Source: Thermoplasmatales archaeon (GTDB lineage: Archaea; Thermoplasmatota; Thermoplasmata; Thermoplasmatales; Thermoplasmataceae). From it: a DNA stretch of 64,000 nt. The position numbers and the translations under genes are program-made. Numbering within the stretch: position 1 is the stretch's first letter; the number at the start of each line of letters is the position of its first letter. A model generated the notes under the pieces. The model made no database searches. It worked only from the letters and a program-made list of their open reading frames with translations, and had not been told where the DNA came from. This document shows, piece after piece, positions 28,691-38,528 of the stretch. The stretch covers positions 1-64,000 of the forward strand of contig JACWAH010000026.1 in assembly GCA_014874365.1 (NCBI GenBank), written 5' to 3'.

Positions 28691-29703
28691 TGATTCGGGA
28701 AAGCAACGTTTTGTGGGTTGAACAGACCCTGAATGAATCCATTGCGTCCGGGAATGTAAAAATAATACAGAATGCCATTGAAACTTCTATTGAGTACCTC
28801 AAGGATTTTACAGGAGAAGGGGCAGTAGTCTACTGTCTTGAAAAGGCAAAGAAAAGTTATTCCACCGAAAGAAAAACCCATTATTGCAAAAGGGCAATTT
28901 CACTGCTGCATGGAGAGGAGAGTCTCCCGTACAGTGACATTGTTCCCTCAAGATGGATGGATTATTCTGAAATTAAAACTGAGTCTTTATGGATAATGAA
29001 GGACAGGAAGAGGGACGATTTTCATGATGCGTCCTACTGGGGGAATTTTGTGCCCCAGATACCGGAACAGATAGTTACGCGATTCAGCAAGGAAGGGGAT
29101 GTGGTGCTGGACCCGTTCCTTGGTATGGGTACTACTGCTGCTGTAGCGCTCAGGCTGAAAAGGAAGATTATAGGGATAGAACTGTCAAACGACATTGCCG
29201 AAAAAGCGAAGAGTAAGTTATCCTCGGTTGGGCTGGTTAATGATTCAGCCAGAATTGTCAGCGGAGATTCATCCATTATTTCCGGCGAAGAGATTTTTGG
29301 TGACTGGAAGAGAGAAGTCGAACTGATAATCATGCATCCCCCTTATCATGACATAATAAAATTCTCCCGAAATCCGCAGGACCTGAGCAACGCCATTAGC
29401 ATTGATCACTTTCTGGAAAGACTTGAAGATGTACTGATAAACGTTGGGAAATATCTCCTGAAGGGGAGATTCCTCGCACTCGTGATTGGCGACAAGTATG
29501 CGGATTCCGAGTGGATCCCTTTGGGATTCAAGAGTATGCAGGTTGCTCTTAATAATGGATATAAACTGAAGAGCATAATAGTCAAGAATTATGAAGGCAC
29601 CAGGGGAAAGAGGATGCAGGAAAATCTATGGAAATACAGAGCCCTGAAGGGAGGATATTACACCTTCAGGCACGAATACATATTCATTTTCAAGAAGGTA
29701 TAG
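28690..29703 (+). CDS. DNA methyltransferase-like protein (N4-cytosine/N6-adenine type)
   Basis: 337 residues. SAM motif I is VVLDPFLGMGTTAAVALRL, followed by IIGIELSNDIAEKAKSKL (motif II), and the catalytic motif is HPPYHDIIKFS, in the position of (D/N/S)PPY. The order motif I then motif IV, with a short C-terminal part, suits a gamma-like amino-methyltransferase. The N-terminal 100 residues are unrelated to the catalytic domain. No restriction endonuclease is adjacent, so it is either an orphan DNA methyltransferase or acts on RNA. It is coupled to the unknown gene upstream. The 3' end overlaps the convergent Nudix gene by 14 bases. Confidence 0.82.
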   Translation: MIRESNVLWVEQTLNESIASGNVKIIQNAIETSIEYLKDFTGEGAVVYCLEKAKKSYSTERKTHYCKRAISLLHGEESLPYSDIVPSRWMDYSEIKTESLWIMKDRKRDDFHDASYWGNFVPQIPEQIVTRFSKEGDVVLDPFLGMGTTAAVALRLKRKIIGIELSNDIAEKAKSKLSSVGLVNDSARIVSGDSSIISGEEIFGDWKREVELIIMHPPYHDIIKFSRNPQDLSNAISIDHFLERLEDVLINVGKYLLKGRFLALVIGDKYADSEWIPLGFKSMQVALNNGYKLKSIIVKNYEGTRGKRMQENLWKYRALKGGYYTFRHEYIFIFKKV

Positions 29704-30124
29704 ACTCAAAACTAAGTTCGGCTATTTTGGCAACGGATTCCTTCATATGATCCCATTTCACCATTTCCATTGCCTGTGCCGGTTTTACCCACTTGAACCT
29801 ATCATGTTCCATGTCCGGGTTGAAGGAAATGTCAACTTTGACAGAACAATGCACTTTAACCGCGAAAACGCTTTCCACATAATTCAATCCTGACTTTTGG
29901 AACTCAAACTTCCCAAGGCGGATTACTTCAAGCATTTTGTCTTCTGGGATGTTGCATTCTTCCAGGAGTTCACGATGCAGGCATTCCATTTCACTCTCGC
30001 TTTCCTCCATGTTCGCAGTGAGGTTCTCCCAGTATGACCTGGGTGGCGAATAGTGCAGCACTAGTACTTCCATTGAAGGATTATCCCTGTAAATCACGAG
30101 TTGAATTTTGTTTTTCTGGTTCAT
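29690..30124 (-). CDS. Nudix hydrolase
   Basis: 144 residues with a Nudix box ESEMECLHRELLEECNI: E-x7-R-E-x2-E-E is intact, while the leading Gly of the consensus is replaced (TANMEES). The preceding RSYWENLTANME and the WVKPAQAMEMV C-terminus resemble NudB-like dihydroneopterin triphosphate or dATP pyrophosphohydrolases. The substrate is uncertain. It overlaps the upstream SDR gene by 4 bases, so the two are probably coupled, and it converges on the methyltransferase gene. Confidence 0.87.
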   Translation of the reverse strand: MNQKNKIQLVIYRDNPSMEVLVLHYSPPRSYWENLTANMEESESEMECLHRELLEECNIPEDKMLEVIRLGKFEFQKSGLNYVESVFAVKVHCSVKVDISFNPDMEHDRFKWVKPAQAMEMVKWDHMKESVAKIAELSFESIPS

Positions 30125-31035
30125 ACGCCACGCCTTATTACGTCGGATAAGGCCGGCATCAATTCTGGAAATTTAAAACTGAAACCTAATTGCTTCAATT
30201 TAGAGGAGGAAATTTTCCCGCCTTTGAAAATAAGATCGGCACTCTTTCCGAATCTAAGCCTGATTACGAATGATGGAATAGGGATTGAAGAGGGCCTGTG
30301 CATGACAACTCCGAGAATATCTGTGAATTCACGGATTTGCGTTGGATTAGGAGATGATGCGTTAATGGATCCTGAATAAGAATCATTGGTGAGTGCTGCT
30401 ATGATCAGGTTTACTTCATCGTCCAGATGGATCCACGAGAACCATTGTGAGCCCGGCTTAACGAACCCGCCAAAATACCACCTGAATGTTGGGTATAACT
30501 GCTTTAAGGCGCCTCCGTTTGTTGACAGCACAACACTTGTCCTGATGTTTACTACCCTTATTCCGATCCTGGAAGCTTTGTTCGCTTCATCTTCCCACCT
30601 GGACACAAGGTCTCCCCAATAGTCCTTCCCGGCAGGAACGTCCTCGGTAAGTTCTGTTTCAGGAGAGTTATCGTAACCGTAATATCCAGTTGCGCTTCCG
30701 TTGATGAACACTGATGGGGGTTTTGGTAACCCGCTTATTACATTAACAAGATTTTTGACGAATCCCACTCTGCTGGATTCAACGTCCTTGCTCTTTTTGC
30801 TGAAGATTGGGGAACCTGTGAAATTCAATACTGCCCCAATTCCATCGAGGTCTTCAGATAATGATTCCAGCGATCCTATCTTTTTGTACACTGCACCCGG
30901 AACGTTTCTCCTCGCCTTGTCAATATTTCTCGCGAAAACAACCACCATGTACCCTTTCGCACACAGTGCCCTCCCTACTGCGGACCCAATTAGTCCGGTT
31001 CCGCCGAAGAGCGCTACTTTCTCGTTTACCAGCAT
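30121..31035 (-). CDS. NAD(P)-dependent epimerase-like protein, TIGR01777/YfcH family
   Basis: 304 residues. The N-terminal nucleotide-binding motif is FGGTGLIGSAVGRAL, and the family markers INGSATGYYGYDN and SWIHLDDEVNLIIAAL are present, with the C-terminal DUF1731-like region (VIRLRFGKSADLIFKGG). These extended SDR proteins are found widely, but their reaction is unknown. It starts at ATG 31035 after a 41-base gap from the NfeD-like gene on the same strand and overlaps the Nudix gene. Confidence 0.9.
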   Translation of the reverse strand: MLVNEKVALFGGTGLIGSAVGRALCAKGYMVVVFARNIDKARRNVPGAVYKKIGSLESLSEDLDGIGAVLNFTGSPIFSKKSKDVESSRVGFVKNLVNVISGLPKPPSVFINGSATGYYGYDNSPETELTEDVPAGKDYWGDLVSRWEDEANKASRIGIRVVNIRTSVVLSTNGGALKQLYPTFRWYFGGFVKPGSQWFSWIHLDDEVNLIIAALTNDSYSGSINASSPNPTQIREFTDILGVVMHRPSSIPIPSFVIRLRFGKSADLIFKGGKISSSKLKQLGFSFKFPELMPALSDVIRRGV

Positions 31036-31076
31036 TATTTGGTTATATTGAGTTGGTTTAAAAATATTGCACAGAA

Positions 31077-31373
31077 TTATTTCAAAATAATGTCGACATA
31101 AAGTTTGTTTCCCTTAAGATCCATTATCCTTGCCTTGCTGCCGATCTTTGGTGGAATATCATTCAACACGATTGCATGCCATATCTGGGACTCGAATTCC
31201 ACTTCTACAAATCCTTCCTTAACTGCCGTTATCCTGACTACTCTTCCCTTCATACCCTCAATGCCTGTTGAAGCGCTTCTTCCGAACGGATACCTGGTCA
31301 AGAAGCGGCCAAGCCAGCCTCCTGTGAATAGTGAGACTGCGACTATGCCAATAATAAGAAGTAACTGGATCAA
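31077..31373 (-). CDS. Small NfeD-like membrane protein with OB-fold tail
   Basis: 98 residues: one N-terminal membrane segment (LLLIIGIVAVSLFTGGWLGRFL) and a small beta-barrel-like tail (GMKGRVVRITAVKEGFVEVE, then PPKIGSKARIMDLKGNKLYV) as in the soluble domain of NfeD/YqiJ proteins that accompany stomatins. No stomatin gene is adjacent. The soluble part probably faces the cytosol. It may be cotranscribed with the SDR gene. Confidence 0.7.
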   Translation of the reverse strand: MIQLLLIIGIVAVSLFTGGWLGRFLTRYPFGRSASTGIEGMKGRVVRITAVKEGFVEVEFESQIWHAIVLNDIPPKIGSKARIMDLKGNKLYVDIILK

Positions 31374-31470
31374 TAAAGGAAAATGCCTGAATTGTATTTA
31401 ATAGCACTGAGAATAGCCAGAATTTTCAGGCGAGTAGAAAATAAAAAGGCATTGAATATTGGAGACCAGT

Positions 31471-32064
31471 TCACATTTCCTTTTCGAAATCGAGTATGGA
31501 AGCGAATATAACTGCATGCAAATGGTTTGTTCCGCCTTTTATGTCAAGCTTCCAAACATCCCTTATTGCGGCGATCTTGTGCCTGACGGTGGCTATTTCA
31601 TTTCCGGATGGATCTACCATTGAATATTGCCTGCGGATAACGTTTCCCTGCGTCCGTATCAATGGTTGCCCTGACTGTGGGTCCTGCCATTCAGCCTGCA
31701 TCCCTCCAATCAGACTCCTTTTCAATCCTATTCCGCCAATTTTTTCGCTGCTTTCAGGTTCCACAATATCAAAATAAGACTTGAATGAACCGGGACCCTT
31801 CCTGATTTCCAACGCTGGTTGGTTGCTGGAATCGCTGACAGCGTAGGTGTATTTCATCATCCGGCCCACCATCCTTCCCCCTATTGAAGAAAGCATGTTT
31901 CCAGCCATGTTAGATTTCCAGTCCAGTCTCACATAACATAGCGGGTTCTGGTTTGAGTCCATTACTGTATAATTCTTACCCAGTTGCATGATCTTCTGCT
32001 TCATCAGCAATTCGTTGTTTCCTGCTAACGCGTTGGTGATATTGTCAAGCGCCTGTTTTGACAC
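31471..32064 (-). CDS. LURP-one/Tubby-like C2 family protein
   Basis: 197 residues made of repeated beta strands with the LURP-one-related pattern: LLMKQKIMQLGKNYTVMDSN, DSSNQPALEIRKGP, then GNVIRRQYSMVDPSGNEIATVRHK. This is the phospholipid-scramblase/Tubby-like fold. A Gly/Met-rich stretch (GNMLSSIGGRMVGRMMKY) interrupts the first strands. Its role in prokaryotes is unknown. It starts at ATG 32064; the 237 bases upstream hold its promoter. Confidence 0.75.
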   Translation of the reverse strand: MSKQALDNITNALAGNNELLMKQKIMQLGKNYTVMDSNQNPLCYVRLDWKSNMAGNMLSSIGGRMVGRMMKYTYAVSDSSNQPALEIRKGPGSFKSYFDIVEPESSEKIGGIGLKRSLIGGMQAEWQDPQSGQPLIRTQGNVIRRQYSMVDPSGNEIATVRHKIAAIRDVWKLDIKGGTNHLHAVIFASILDFEKEM

Positions 32065-32301
32065 GGAGAATACATGAAATGTATGTATATATAAACTATG
32101 AAATTTTCAAAGTGTAATTGTAAAATAAGACACGCAAAAAGCCCATTGCTCCTATTCAGATAACTTGAGGTTATGTCCCCACTTGACTGATTCAGCGATA
32201 TACGGGAATTTATAGCTACAAAACCGCTATGCGAAGCCAATTGATATTGAAAAATTCTCCAGATTCAATTCAGTTTCTGTCTCCAGCAGAAGTTCCAGAG
32301 G

Positions 32302-34257
32302 TTACTCTTCCTTGCCTCTGGTAAACTCGTATTGTTTCACAGTGTAATTCCTCTTCGTAGAAAATGGCGCGAATGCCTTGCCGTTGCCTCTGTAAAACTT
32401 CGAGAAAAACTCAACGTAAATCAGCCTTGCCCCCTGGATTCCCGGTTCGAACACTGCTATTGCAAGATTGAAAATCTGTCCAAGTATCAGGATGAACCCT
32501 CCAAAAATCATCATTGCCAGTGAACTGGTGCTTCCCTCAAATACGGAATCAACCACGTAAGCCAGGATAACTGACGAAAGCAGGATTCCAACAATTCTCG
32601 TATATGAAAGAACATGACTGATAATCGAAGGCAATTCCATTGCCCCCTTTGCCCCTTCAGCCACAGTGACTATCAGCAATCCCGCAATTGCAACTCCTAT
32701 GTATCCGTAGCTTAGCAGGTTATAATGGGAATGAAGCATGTCCAAACCGAACAAAGCAACTCCCCATGCAATCATCAGCCAGCCTATTTTTCCCATTGCT
32801 CTCTTATTTTCGTTGAGGTTGCGCTCTCCAATGAATCCCAAAATAAGTCCAAGGGAAACCATCCCAAGCCCTATGTATCCGGACATTACAAGCAATGTAG
32901 GAAGGTATACGATAACAACTGGTGTGTTGGTATTGTTAGGCAGGATCGAGGGCAAATACGGGATATTAAATCCGAACAGGGAATTGAAGAGTATTCCGAA
33001 CGCAATAGCAATTATGGAACCTGGTATAAGTGCTCTTGCCAGCGTCCTCAACGCATTGGGCCCCATTATCATCAGGACAAATTTTGAGATTTTCTTTGGA
33101 ATGTGCGAGACTCTGGGAGGATGCAATATTCTGTGGTTAAGCCATATGGAAACCAAGAGGATTATTACTCCATACCCTACGTCTCCAACCATAAGCCCGA
33201 AGAAAATTGGGAAAACCAGCGCAAAGATCAGTGTGGGATCAAATTCTGTCTCCTGCGGCAGCGAATAGAATCGAATGAAGAACTCGAACAGCCTTATTCT
33301 CCTGGGATTGAAAAGCATGGTCGGCGGGACCTCGTCACTTTCCGTTTTTGTGATGACTACTTTTCCCTTGCATATCTCGTCCATTCTTTCCGAGAGTTTT
33401 GAAATACTGTCATCCGGCATCCAACCTTCCATTACAAAAGAGGATTTTGTTGATGAAAGTTTTTCCGAAATCTCTGACTTCCGTAACTCGATTTCAAGCT
33501 GTTCCCTGATCTGGACAATTCTTTCAAGAAACTTCTCTGACATCTGCAATTGTTCCATGTGGACTCCTGCCAGCCTGCTCTTATTCAGCTTAAGTTTCTT
33601 TTCGAGTTCTTCCCTGTAAGTTGATGGAAGTCCGCTCATGTCTGGTATCTGGTTGATCTCGAGTCCGGCAGTTGTCGCCAGCTTGCCAATTAGATGCTCG
33701 CTTGACTTGGGAACGCTTACAATGCAGTGTTCCTCTTCTACGTAAATGACTCTTGCATCCGGGATTTCATTTGAAAGTACGGACTTGAATTCCTCTACAT
33801 CAGCTGTCTTGACCAGAAACGAAACGATGTTCTCCCCGTTGAGAATTCGCATATCATAACTGAATCCCGTCATCTGGTTGATAATACCCAGTCTCTTCTC
33901 TATCAGCTTGATGTCGCTGTCCAGGTCTTCCTCTTCCCTTTTCATTATCCATATTTTGGGTTCTACCTGGACTGTTTCAGCTTCCTGCAATAAACCATCC
34001 AGAGATGAGAACACCCTTCTTCCGGTAATGTGCAACTTTGGCAGTGCATTCTCGTATCCCCTGAATTTCTGAAGTGCTTCCTGAATCTTTCGATTCTTTT
34101 CGTCGGTTTTGCCCAGCTCAAGCAGTTCCTTGATGTCTCCAGAAATACCCTCAAGCTGAATAATCCCGAAATCATGCATAGCTGCCACTACTTTGTCCTT
34201 AACTGTATCAGAACCGATGATCCTGATGCGGGACATTTTTCGTGGCTTCAATACCAT
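32302..34257 (-). CDS. atpI: A-type ATP synthase subunit I (a)
   Basis: 651 residues: a long soluble, coiled-coil-rich N-terminal half and a C-terminal half with about seven or eight membrane segments, as in archaeal/V-type subunit a. FPIFFGLMVGDVGYGVI is the conserved start of the membrane part, and LSYTRIVGILLSSVILAYV contains the essential Arg that faces the proteolipid ring. It provides the ion half-channels. It is the last gene of the operon, 3 bases after subunit H. Confidence 0.95.
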   Translation of the reverse strand: MVLKPRKMSRIRIIGSDTVKDKVVAAMHDFGIIQLEGISGDIKELLELGKTDEKNRKIQEALQKFRGYENALPKLHITGRRVFSSLDGLLQEAETVQVEPKIWIMKREEEDLDSDIKLIEKRLGIINQMTGFSYDMRILNGENIVSFLVKTADVEEFKSVLSNEIPDARVIYVEEEHCIVSVPKSSEHLIGKLATTAGLEINQIPDMSGLPSTYREELEKKLKLNKSRLAGVHMEQLQMSEKFLERIVQIREQLEIELRKSEISEKLSSTKSSFVMEGWMPDDSISKLSERMDEICKGKVVITKTESDEVPPTMLFNPRRIRLFEFFIRFYSLPQETEFDPTLIFALVFPIFFGLMVGDVGYGVIILLVSIWLNHRILHPPRVSHIPKKISKFVLMIMGPNALRTLARALIPGSIIAIAFGILFNSLFGFNIPYLPSILPNNTNTPVVIVYLPTLLVMSGYIGLGMVSLGLILGFIGERNLNENKRAMGKIGWLMIAWGVALFGLDMLHSHYNLLSYGYIGVAIAGLLIVTVAEGAKGAMELPSIISHVLSYTRIVGILLSSVILAYVVDSVFEGSTSSLAMMIFGGFILILGQIFNLAIAVFEPGIQGARLIYVEFFSKFYRGNGKAFAPFSTKRNYTVKQYEFTRGKEE

Positions 34258-34260
34258 CTA

Positions 34261-34584
34261 TCACTCACCAATTATTTTTGCAATCATGCTATTGACAATC
34301 TTTTTGATATCTTTGTCAGTCAGGTTCAGCTTCAGTGCTGCGGCTTCAGTCCTGGCTTCTTTCATTACCTTTTCCCTGTATTCCTGGGTCTTGGCTGCCA
34401 GGATAGACTGAGATCGCTGGAATTCCTTATCCAGTCGTAAGTGAAGATCGCTTACTTCAGAATTGTGCCTTGCCACAAGTTCCATTATCTTCTTATCGTG
34501 CTCTTTCCTGGCACTTTCTATCTCAATTTGCGATTTCTCCTCTGCCTCTTTTATTTTCCGAATCATATCTGCATCCGAAGTCAT
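34261..34584 (-). CDS. atpH: A-type ATP synthase subunit H (peripheral stalk)
   Basis: 107 residues, almost entirely charged coiled coil (IKEAEEKSQIEIESARKEHD onward) ending in KKIVNSMIAKIIGE, as in archaeal subunit H, which pairs with E to form the peripheral stalk. ATG 34584 is preferred over ATG 34596 because it overlaps the stop of the small gene before it (CTATGA), the same coupling as elsewhere in the operon. Confidence 0.85.
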   Translation of the reverse strand: MTSDADMIRKIKEAEEKSQIEIESARKEHDKKIMELVARHNSEVSDLHLRLDKEFQRSQSILAAKTQEYREKVMKEARTEAAALKLNLTDKDIKKIVNSMIAKIIGE

Positions 34585-34754
34585 AGCACACCCCATATGT
34601 ATAATAAACCGAGGACACCGAATGTTACCGAAAAATTAACCAGGGTTATCAAAGACTTCACCCTTATGAATTTCTTCACTGCCGGACTCGAAAGGTCTAT
34701 AGCTTTCGGGATAAACCTGTTAGGGCCCTTATTGATATATTTCATTGGATCCAT
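34581..34754 (-). CDS. 57-residue single-span membrane protein inside the ATP synthase operon
   Basis: A frame from ATG 34754 (second ATG 34745) to TGA 34581-34583 lies exactly between subunits D and H. It overlaps the D gene by 26 bases and the H start as ATGA, so all bases are accounted for with operon-style coupling. The peptide has a polar, basic N-terminus ([17 protein letters not shown], then KKFIRVK) and one C-terminal membrane segment (SLITLVNFSVTFGVLGLLYI, then WGVL). No known archaeal ATP synthase subunit of this shape comes to mind. An accessory or assembly subunit of the membrane sector is inferred from context. Confidence 0.75.
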   Translation of the reverse strand: MDPMKYINKGPNRFIPKAIDLSSPAVKKFIRVKSLITLVNFSVTFGVLGLLYIWGVL

Positions 34755-35385
34755 TCGTGTTCTTCCTCCCCATGTTTCTCTTCACCGTTTTCAGAGTGGT
34801 GAACGTATCTCTCTCAATCTCATCCAGCCTCATCCTGATGTATTTTGAATTATCCTTAAGTTTAGGAATAAGAATGTTCTCGATTGCGTTGGATCTTCTC
34901 TTTGTCTTTTCTATTTCCCTGAGCAACCGCCTCAGGGAACTCTCCTTTTCTGCCACCTCAAGTATTAGTTTCATTAATTCCTCGAATTTTGAAATTGCTT
35001 CATTCGTGGCAACCGGAACTGATGTGGCCCGGTAGATTTCCGTAATCACGGACGTGCCCAGATTGATCTGAACCGAAGGAATCCTGACTCCCATCACGTT
35101 CTTCGTTGACACCGACGCCTTCGCTTCGGCATACATATTTGCTATTGCCTCCACGACTATCGAACCATCTATCACGTCAGCGGTGATAAGGGATTGAATC
35201 GCTTCAAGAAGCTTGATCCTCAGATCGGATCGCATTCCCTTGACTGTCCGGCTTATCTTGAAGAATTCCATTACGAGGGAAGATCGCTTCATCTTCAGCA
35301 AGTCCAGCCCGCGCTGTGCAAACTTGATCCTGCGGTTGGTGTTGATCAGTTCAATGCGGGTTGGCCGGACTTCAACTGACGGCAT
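34729..35385 (-). CDS. atpD: A-type ATP synthase subunit D (central stalk)
   Basis: 218 residues, two long helices forming the rotor shaft. The N-terminus [20 protein letters not shown], followed by [10 protein letters not shown], and the C-terminal [20 protein letters not shown] are typical. The start is put at ATG 35385, with ggag eight bases upstream; ATG 35409 is possible and would lengthen the overlap with subunit B from 14 to 38 bases. Confidence 0.94.
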   Translation of the reverse strand: MPSVEVRPTRIELINTNRRIKFAQRGLDLLKMKRSSLVMEFFKISRTVKGMRSDLRIKLLEAIQSLITADVIDGSIVVEAIANMYAEAKASVSTKNVMGVRIPSVQINLGTSVITEIYRATSVPVATNEAISKFEELMKLILEVAEKESSLRRLLREIEKTKRRSNAIENILIPKLKDNSKYIRMRLDEIERDTFTTLKTVKRNMGRKNTNGSNEIYQ

Positions 35386-36769
35386 CTTCTTCTTTTCTCC
35401 TCTTGCCATATTTGGCTACGTGTTCTCTCTTTACCCTCTTCATGTCGGATTCTGGTAATATCGAAAGCAGTTCCCATCCAAGATCAAGCGTTTCCTCTAT
35501 TGACCGATCTTCATCAAGTGCCTGGTTTACATATCGCTTTTCGTAATCGGTAGCAAATTTCAGGTAGGTCTTGTCGTTCTTGCTCAGTGCTTCTTCACCG
35601 ACGATTGCACTCAGTGACCTGAGGTCCCGCCCATTCGCATAAGCAGAATAAATCTGGTCAGCCAGGCCTCTGTGATCTTCCCTGGTACGGCCTGCGCCGA
35701 TTCCCTGGTTCATCAACCTGGACAGGGACGGAAGTACGTTAACCGGCGGGTATATTCCTCCCCTGAGCAAATCCCTGCTTAACACAATCTGCCCCTCGGT
35801 GATATAACCGGTCAGGTCCGGTATTGGATGGGTTATATCGTCTCCTGGCATTGTGAGTATGGGAATCTGGGTAATTGAACCACTCTTCCCCTTGATCTTT
35901 CCAGCCCTCTCGTAAATAGTGCTCAGGTCGGTGTACATGTAACCTGGGTACCCTCTTCTTCCAGGCACTTCTTCCCTTGCAGAGGATATTTCCCTTAGCG
36001 CCTCGCAATAGTTGGTCATATCTGTCAGTATAACTAGAATGTGCATTTTTTCAGTATAGGCAAGATATTCAGCAGTCGAGAGGGCTATCCTTGGTAGGAT
36101 AATTCTCTCCATTGACGGATCGGACGACAGATTAAGGAACAGTACCGACCTTGATATAGCCCCCGTGCTGCGGAACTCATTGATGAAATAATTAGCTTCT
36201 TCGCTGGTAATTCCCATTGCACCGAATATAACAGCAAAACTCTCGTCTTTCCCTTTTACTTTCGCCTGTCTTGCAATTTGTGCTGCAAGCTGGTTGTGAG
36301 GCAATCCTGATCCGGAGAAAATTGGCAGTTTCTGCCCCCTGACAAGAGTGTTCATCCCATCAATAGTGGAAACACCCGTTTCAATGAATTCAGAAGGTTC
36401 TTCCCTTGAATATGGGTTAATTGCGTCACCCACGATTTCAATTTTCTCCCCGCCGATTATACCTGGTCCGTCATCGGTGGGCTGCGCTAACCCGTTGAAA
36501 ACTCTGCCAAGCATCTGAGAGGATACTGATACCCTTGCAGTGCTTCCTGTGAACTTTACTCTCGTCCCAGTGGTATTCATTCCAAGTGTGGGGCCGAAAA
36601 CCTGCACGATTGCAATCCCTTTCCTGCTCTCCAGTACCTGGCCGGTTCGGGTTTCACCGTTTTCCATGGTTATTTCGACAATCTCGTTGTAGGCCGCATT
36701 TTCTATACCTTCAACGAAAAGCAACGGGCCGTTAATCTGCGATATTGACCTGTAATTTACGTTAATCAC
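35372..36769 (-). CDS. atpB: A-type ATP synthase subunit B (non-catalytic)
   Basis: 465 residues. It has the alpha/beta-barrel start [19 protein letters not shown], the degenerate P-loop region [20 protein letters not shown] (no Walker A Lys-Thr), and the conserved [19 protein letters not shown]. It alternates with subunit A in the A3B3 head and does not hydrolyse ATP. It overlaps subunit A by 8 bases and subunit D downstream. Confidence 0.96.
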   Translation of the reverse strand: MINVNYRSISQINGPLLFVEGIENAAYNEIVEITMENGETRTGQVLESRKGIAIVQVFGPTLGMNTTGTRVKFTGSTARVSVSSQMLGRVFNGLAQPTDDGPGIIGGEKIEIVGDAINPYSREEPSEFIETGVSTIDGMNTLVRGQKLPIFSGSGLPHNQLAAQIARQAKVKGKDESFAVIFGAMGITSEEANYFINEFRSTGAISRSVLFLNLSSDPSMERIILPRIALSTAEYLAYTEKMHILVILTDMTNYCEALREISSAREEVPGRRGYPGYMYTDLSTIYERAGKIKGKSGSITQIPILTMPGDDITHPIPDLTGYITEGQIVLSRDLLRGGIYPPVNVLPSLSRLMNQGIGAGRTREDHRGLADQIYSAYANGRDLRSLSAIVGEEALSKNDKTYLKFATDYEKRYVNQALDEDRSIEETLDLGWELLSILPESDMKRVKREHVAKYGKRRKEEDAVS

Positions 36770-38528
36770 TCTTCACACCTCCAGCGACAAGTGGTCTGAA
36801 TACCGTCTCAATCTCCTTTATGGAATCTTCGTAGTACTGCTTGAAATCCTGATCCTTAATCTCTTTCATCCTGGAAATTCTCTCTCTGACCTTTAGCCCC
36901 TGGATCTGCGCCATTAACGTACCCTTTTCAACTGCGTGCGTCTGCCATTCGCCAAAACTGGTGATCATGGAGAGCATCATTCCCTGTTTGCCCAAGGAAC
37001 AGTATGTATCAATTTCATCAAACGCACTTTGCTGCAGGAAGTCTTCCCTGATCAATCTCGCAGTATCCAGCGTAGCTTTCTCGATTTCGGGAAGCGCATC
37101 ATAACCTACCAGCTGGACAATTTCCTGCAGTTCTGCCTCTTTCTGCAGAATGCTCATAGCTTCAGCATATGTATCTGACCATCCTGCAGATACATTCTTA
37201 TTAAACCATGGGGAAAGATCGTTTCTGTACAGGGAATAACTGTTAAGCCAGTTTATGGATGGAAAGTGCCTTCTAGATGCAAGTGAAGCATCCAGTGCCC
37301 AGAATACCCTGGTTACGCGCAACGTATTTTGCGATACTGGTTCCGAGATATCACCACCCGCTGGAGATACTGCTCCTACAATCGTTATGGACCCCAGCCG
37401 TTCCTGTGAGGACCTGATTACACAATTTCCAGATCTTTCATAAAATTCAGAAACCTTTCTTCCCAGGTAAGCGGGATAACCTTCCTCGCCAGGCATTTCT
37501 TCTAATCTGCCTGATATTTCCCTCAATGCTTCAGCCCATCTTGACGTGCTATCAGCCATAAGAGCTATGTTGTATCCCATATCCCTGTAATACTCTGCTA
37601 TACTGATTCCAGTGTAAATGGAAGCTTCCCTGGCAGCAACCGGCATATTGGACGTATTTGCAATAAGAACCGTCCTTTCCATCAGCGGTTTGCCACTTCT
37701 CGGGTCGAGCAATTCAGGGAAAGTAGTCAGTATCTCCGTCATCTCGTTTCCTCTTTCACCGCAACCAACGTATACTACGATGTCGCTGTCAGCCCACTTG
37801 GAAAGCTGGTGTTGAACGACTGTTTTCCCGGACCCGAAAGGACCGGGCACTGCAACAGTTCCGCCCTTAGCAACAGGGAAGAAAGTGTCTATTACCCGTT
37901 GACCCGTGACAAGTGGCTCTGAAGGGGGTAATTTTCTTTTCACCGGCCGGATGTTCCTAACTGGCCAGTATTGCCTCATGTAAAGCTTTACGGAACCCTT
38001 GTCGGTCTTTACAGATCCTATAACATCTTCAATGGTAAATTTCCCTGACTCAAGCTTCTCCAGCTGTCCGGATATTCCCAGTGGGATCATGATCTTGTGA
38101 TTTATTAGATCAGTTTCCTGTACCTCTCCAACCACGTCTCCCTGAGAGACCCTGTCACCCACTCTGGCAGTTGGCCGGAATTCCCATTCCTTCTTAGTGT
38201 CCAGTGGCGGGGCGGTCAAACCTCTTCTTATGAAATCCCCGCTTTTTTCCCTGATTATGTTGAGGGGCCTCTGAATACCATCATAAATTGATTTCAGTAG
38301 ACCAGGTCCGAGTTCCACAGACAGGGGACGACCGGTGTTTTCGACCTTGTCGCCGGGCCTGATTCCACTGGTATCCTCATAAACCTGGATTGTAGTGTCA
38401 CCGGATGAAAGTTTGATTATTTCTCCAACCAGACCCAGATCACTTACTCTGACCACATCGTACATCTTCGCATTTTCTACGTCCTTGGCCACGACGACCG
38501 GGCCTGAAACCTTAACTATTATTCCCAA
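36762..38528 (-). CDS. atpA: A-type ATP synthase catalytic subunit A
   Basis: 588 residues from TTG 38528. The Walker A motif is [18 protein letters not shown]; the non-homologous insertion region of V/A-type A subunits is present (the VRQYWPVR-like [18 protein letters not shown]), as are the arginine-finger and [20 protein letters not shown] regions. No intein interrupts the P-loop, although the A subunits of Thermoplasma and Picrophilus carry one there. A strong AGGAGG lies 8 bases before TTG 38528, which gives [14 protein letters not shown] like other A subunits; GTG 38537 is the alternative. Confidence 0.96.
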   Translation of the reverse strand: MGIIVKVSGPVVVAKDVENAKMYDVVRVSDLGLVGEIIKLSSGDTTIQVYEDTSGIRPGDKVENTGRPLSVELGPGLLKSIYDGIQRPLNIIREKSGDFIRRGLTAPPLDTKKEWEFRPTARVGDRVSQGDVVGEVQETDLINHKIMIPLGISGQLEKLESGKFTIEDVIGSVKTDKGSVKLYMRQYWPVRNIRPVKRKLPPSEPLVTGQRVIDTFFPVAKGGTVAVPGPFGSGKTVVQHQLSKWADSDIVVYVGCGERGNEMTEILTTFPELLDPRSGKPLMERTVLIANTSNMPVAAREASIYTGISIAEYYRDMGYNIALMADSTSRWAEALREISGRLEEMPGEEGYPAYLGRKVSEFYERSGNCVIRSSQERLGSITIVGAVSPAGGDISEPVSQNTLRVTRVFWALDASLASRRHFPSINWLNSYSLYRNDLSPWFNKNVSAGWSDTYAEAMSILQKEAELQEIVQLVGYDALPEIEKATLDTARLIREDFLQQSAFDEIDTYCSLGKQGMMLSMITSFGEWQTHAVEKGTLMAQIQGLKVRERISRMKEIKDQDFKQYYEDSIKEIETVFRPLVAGGVKSD

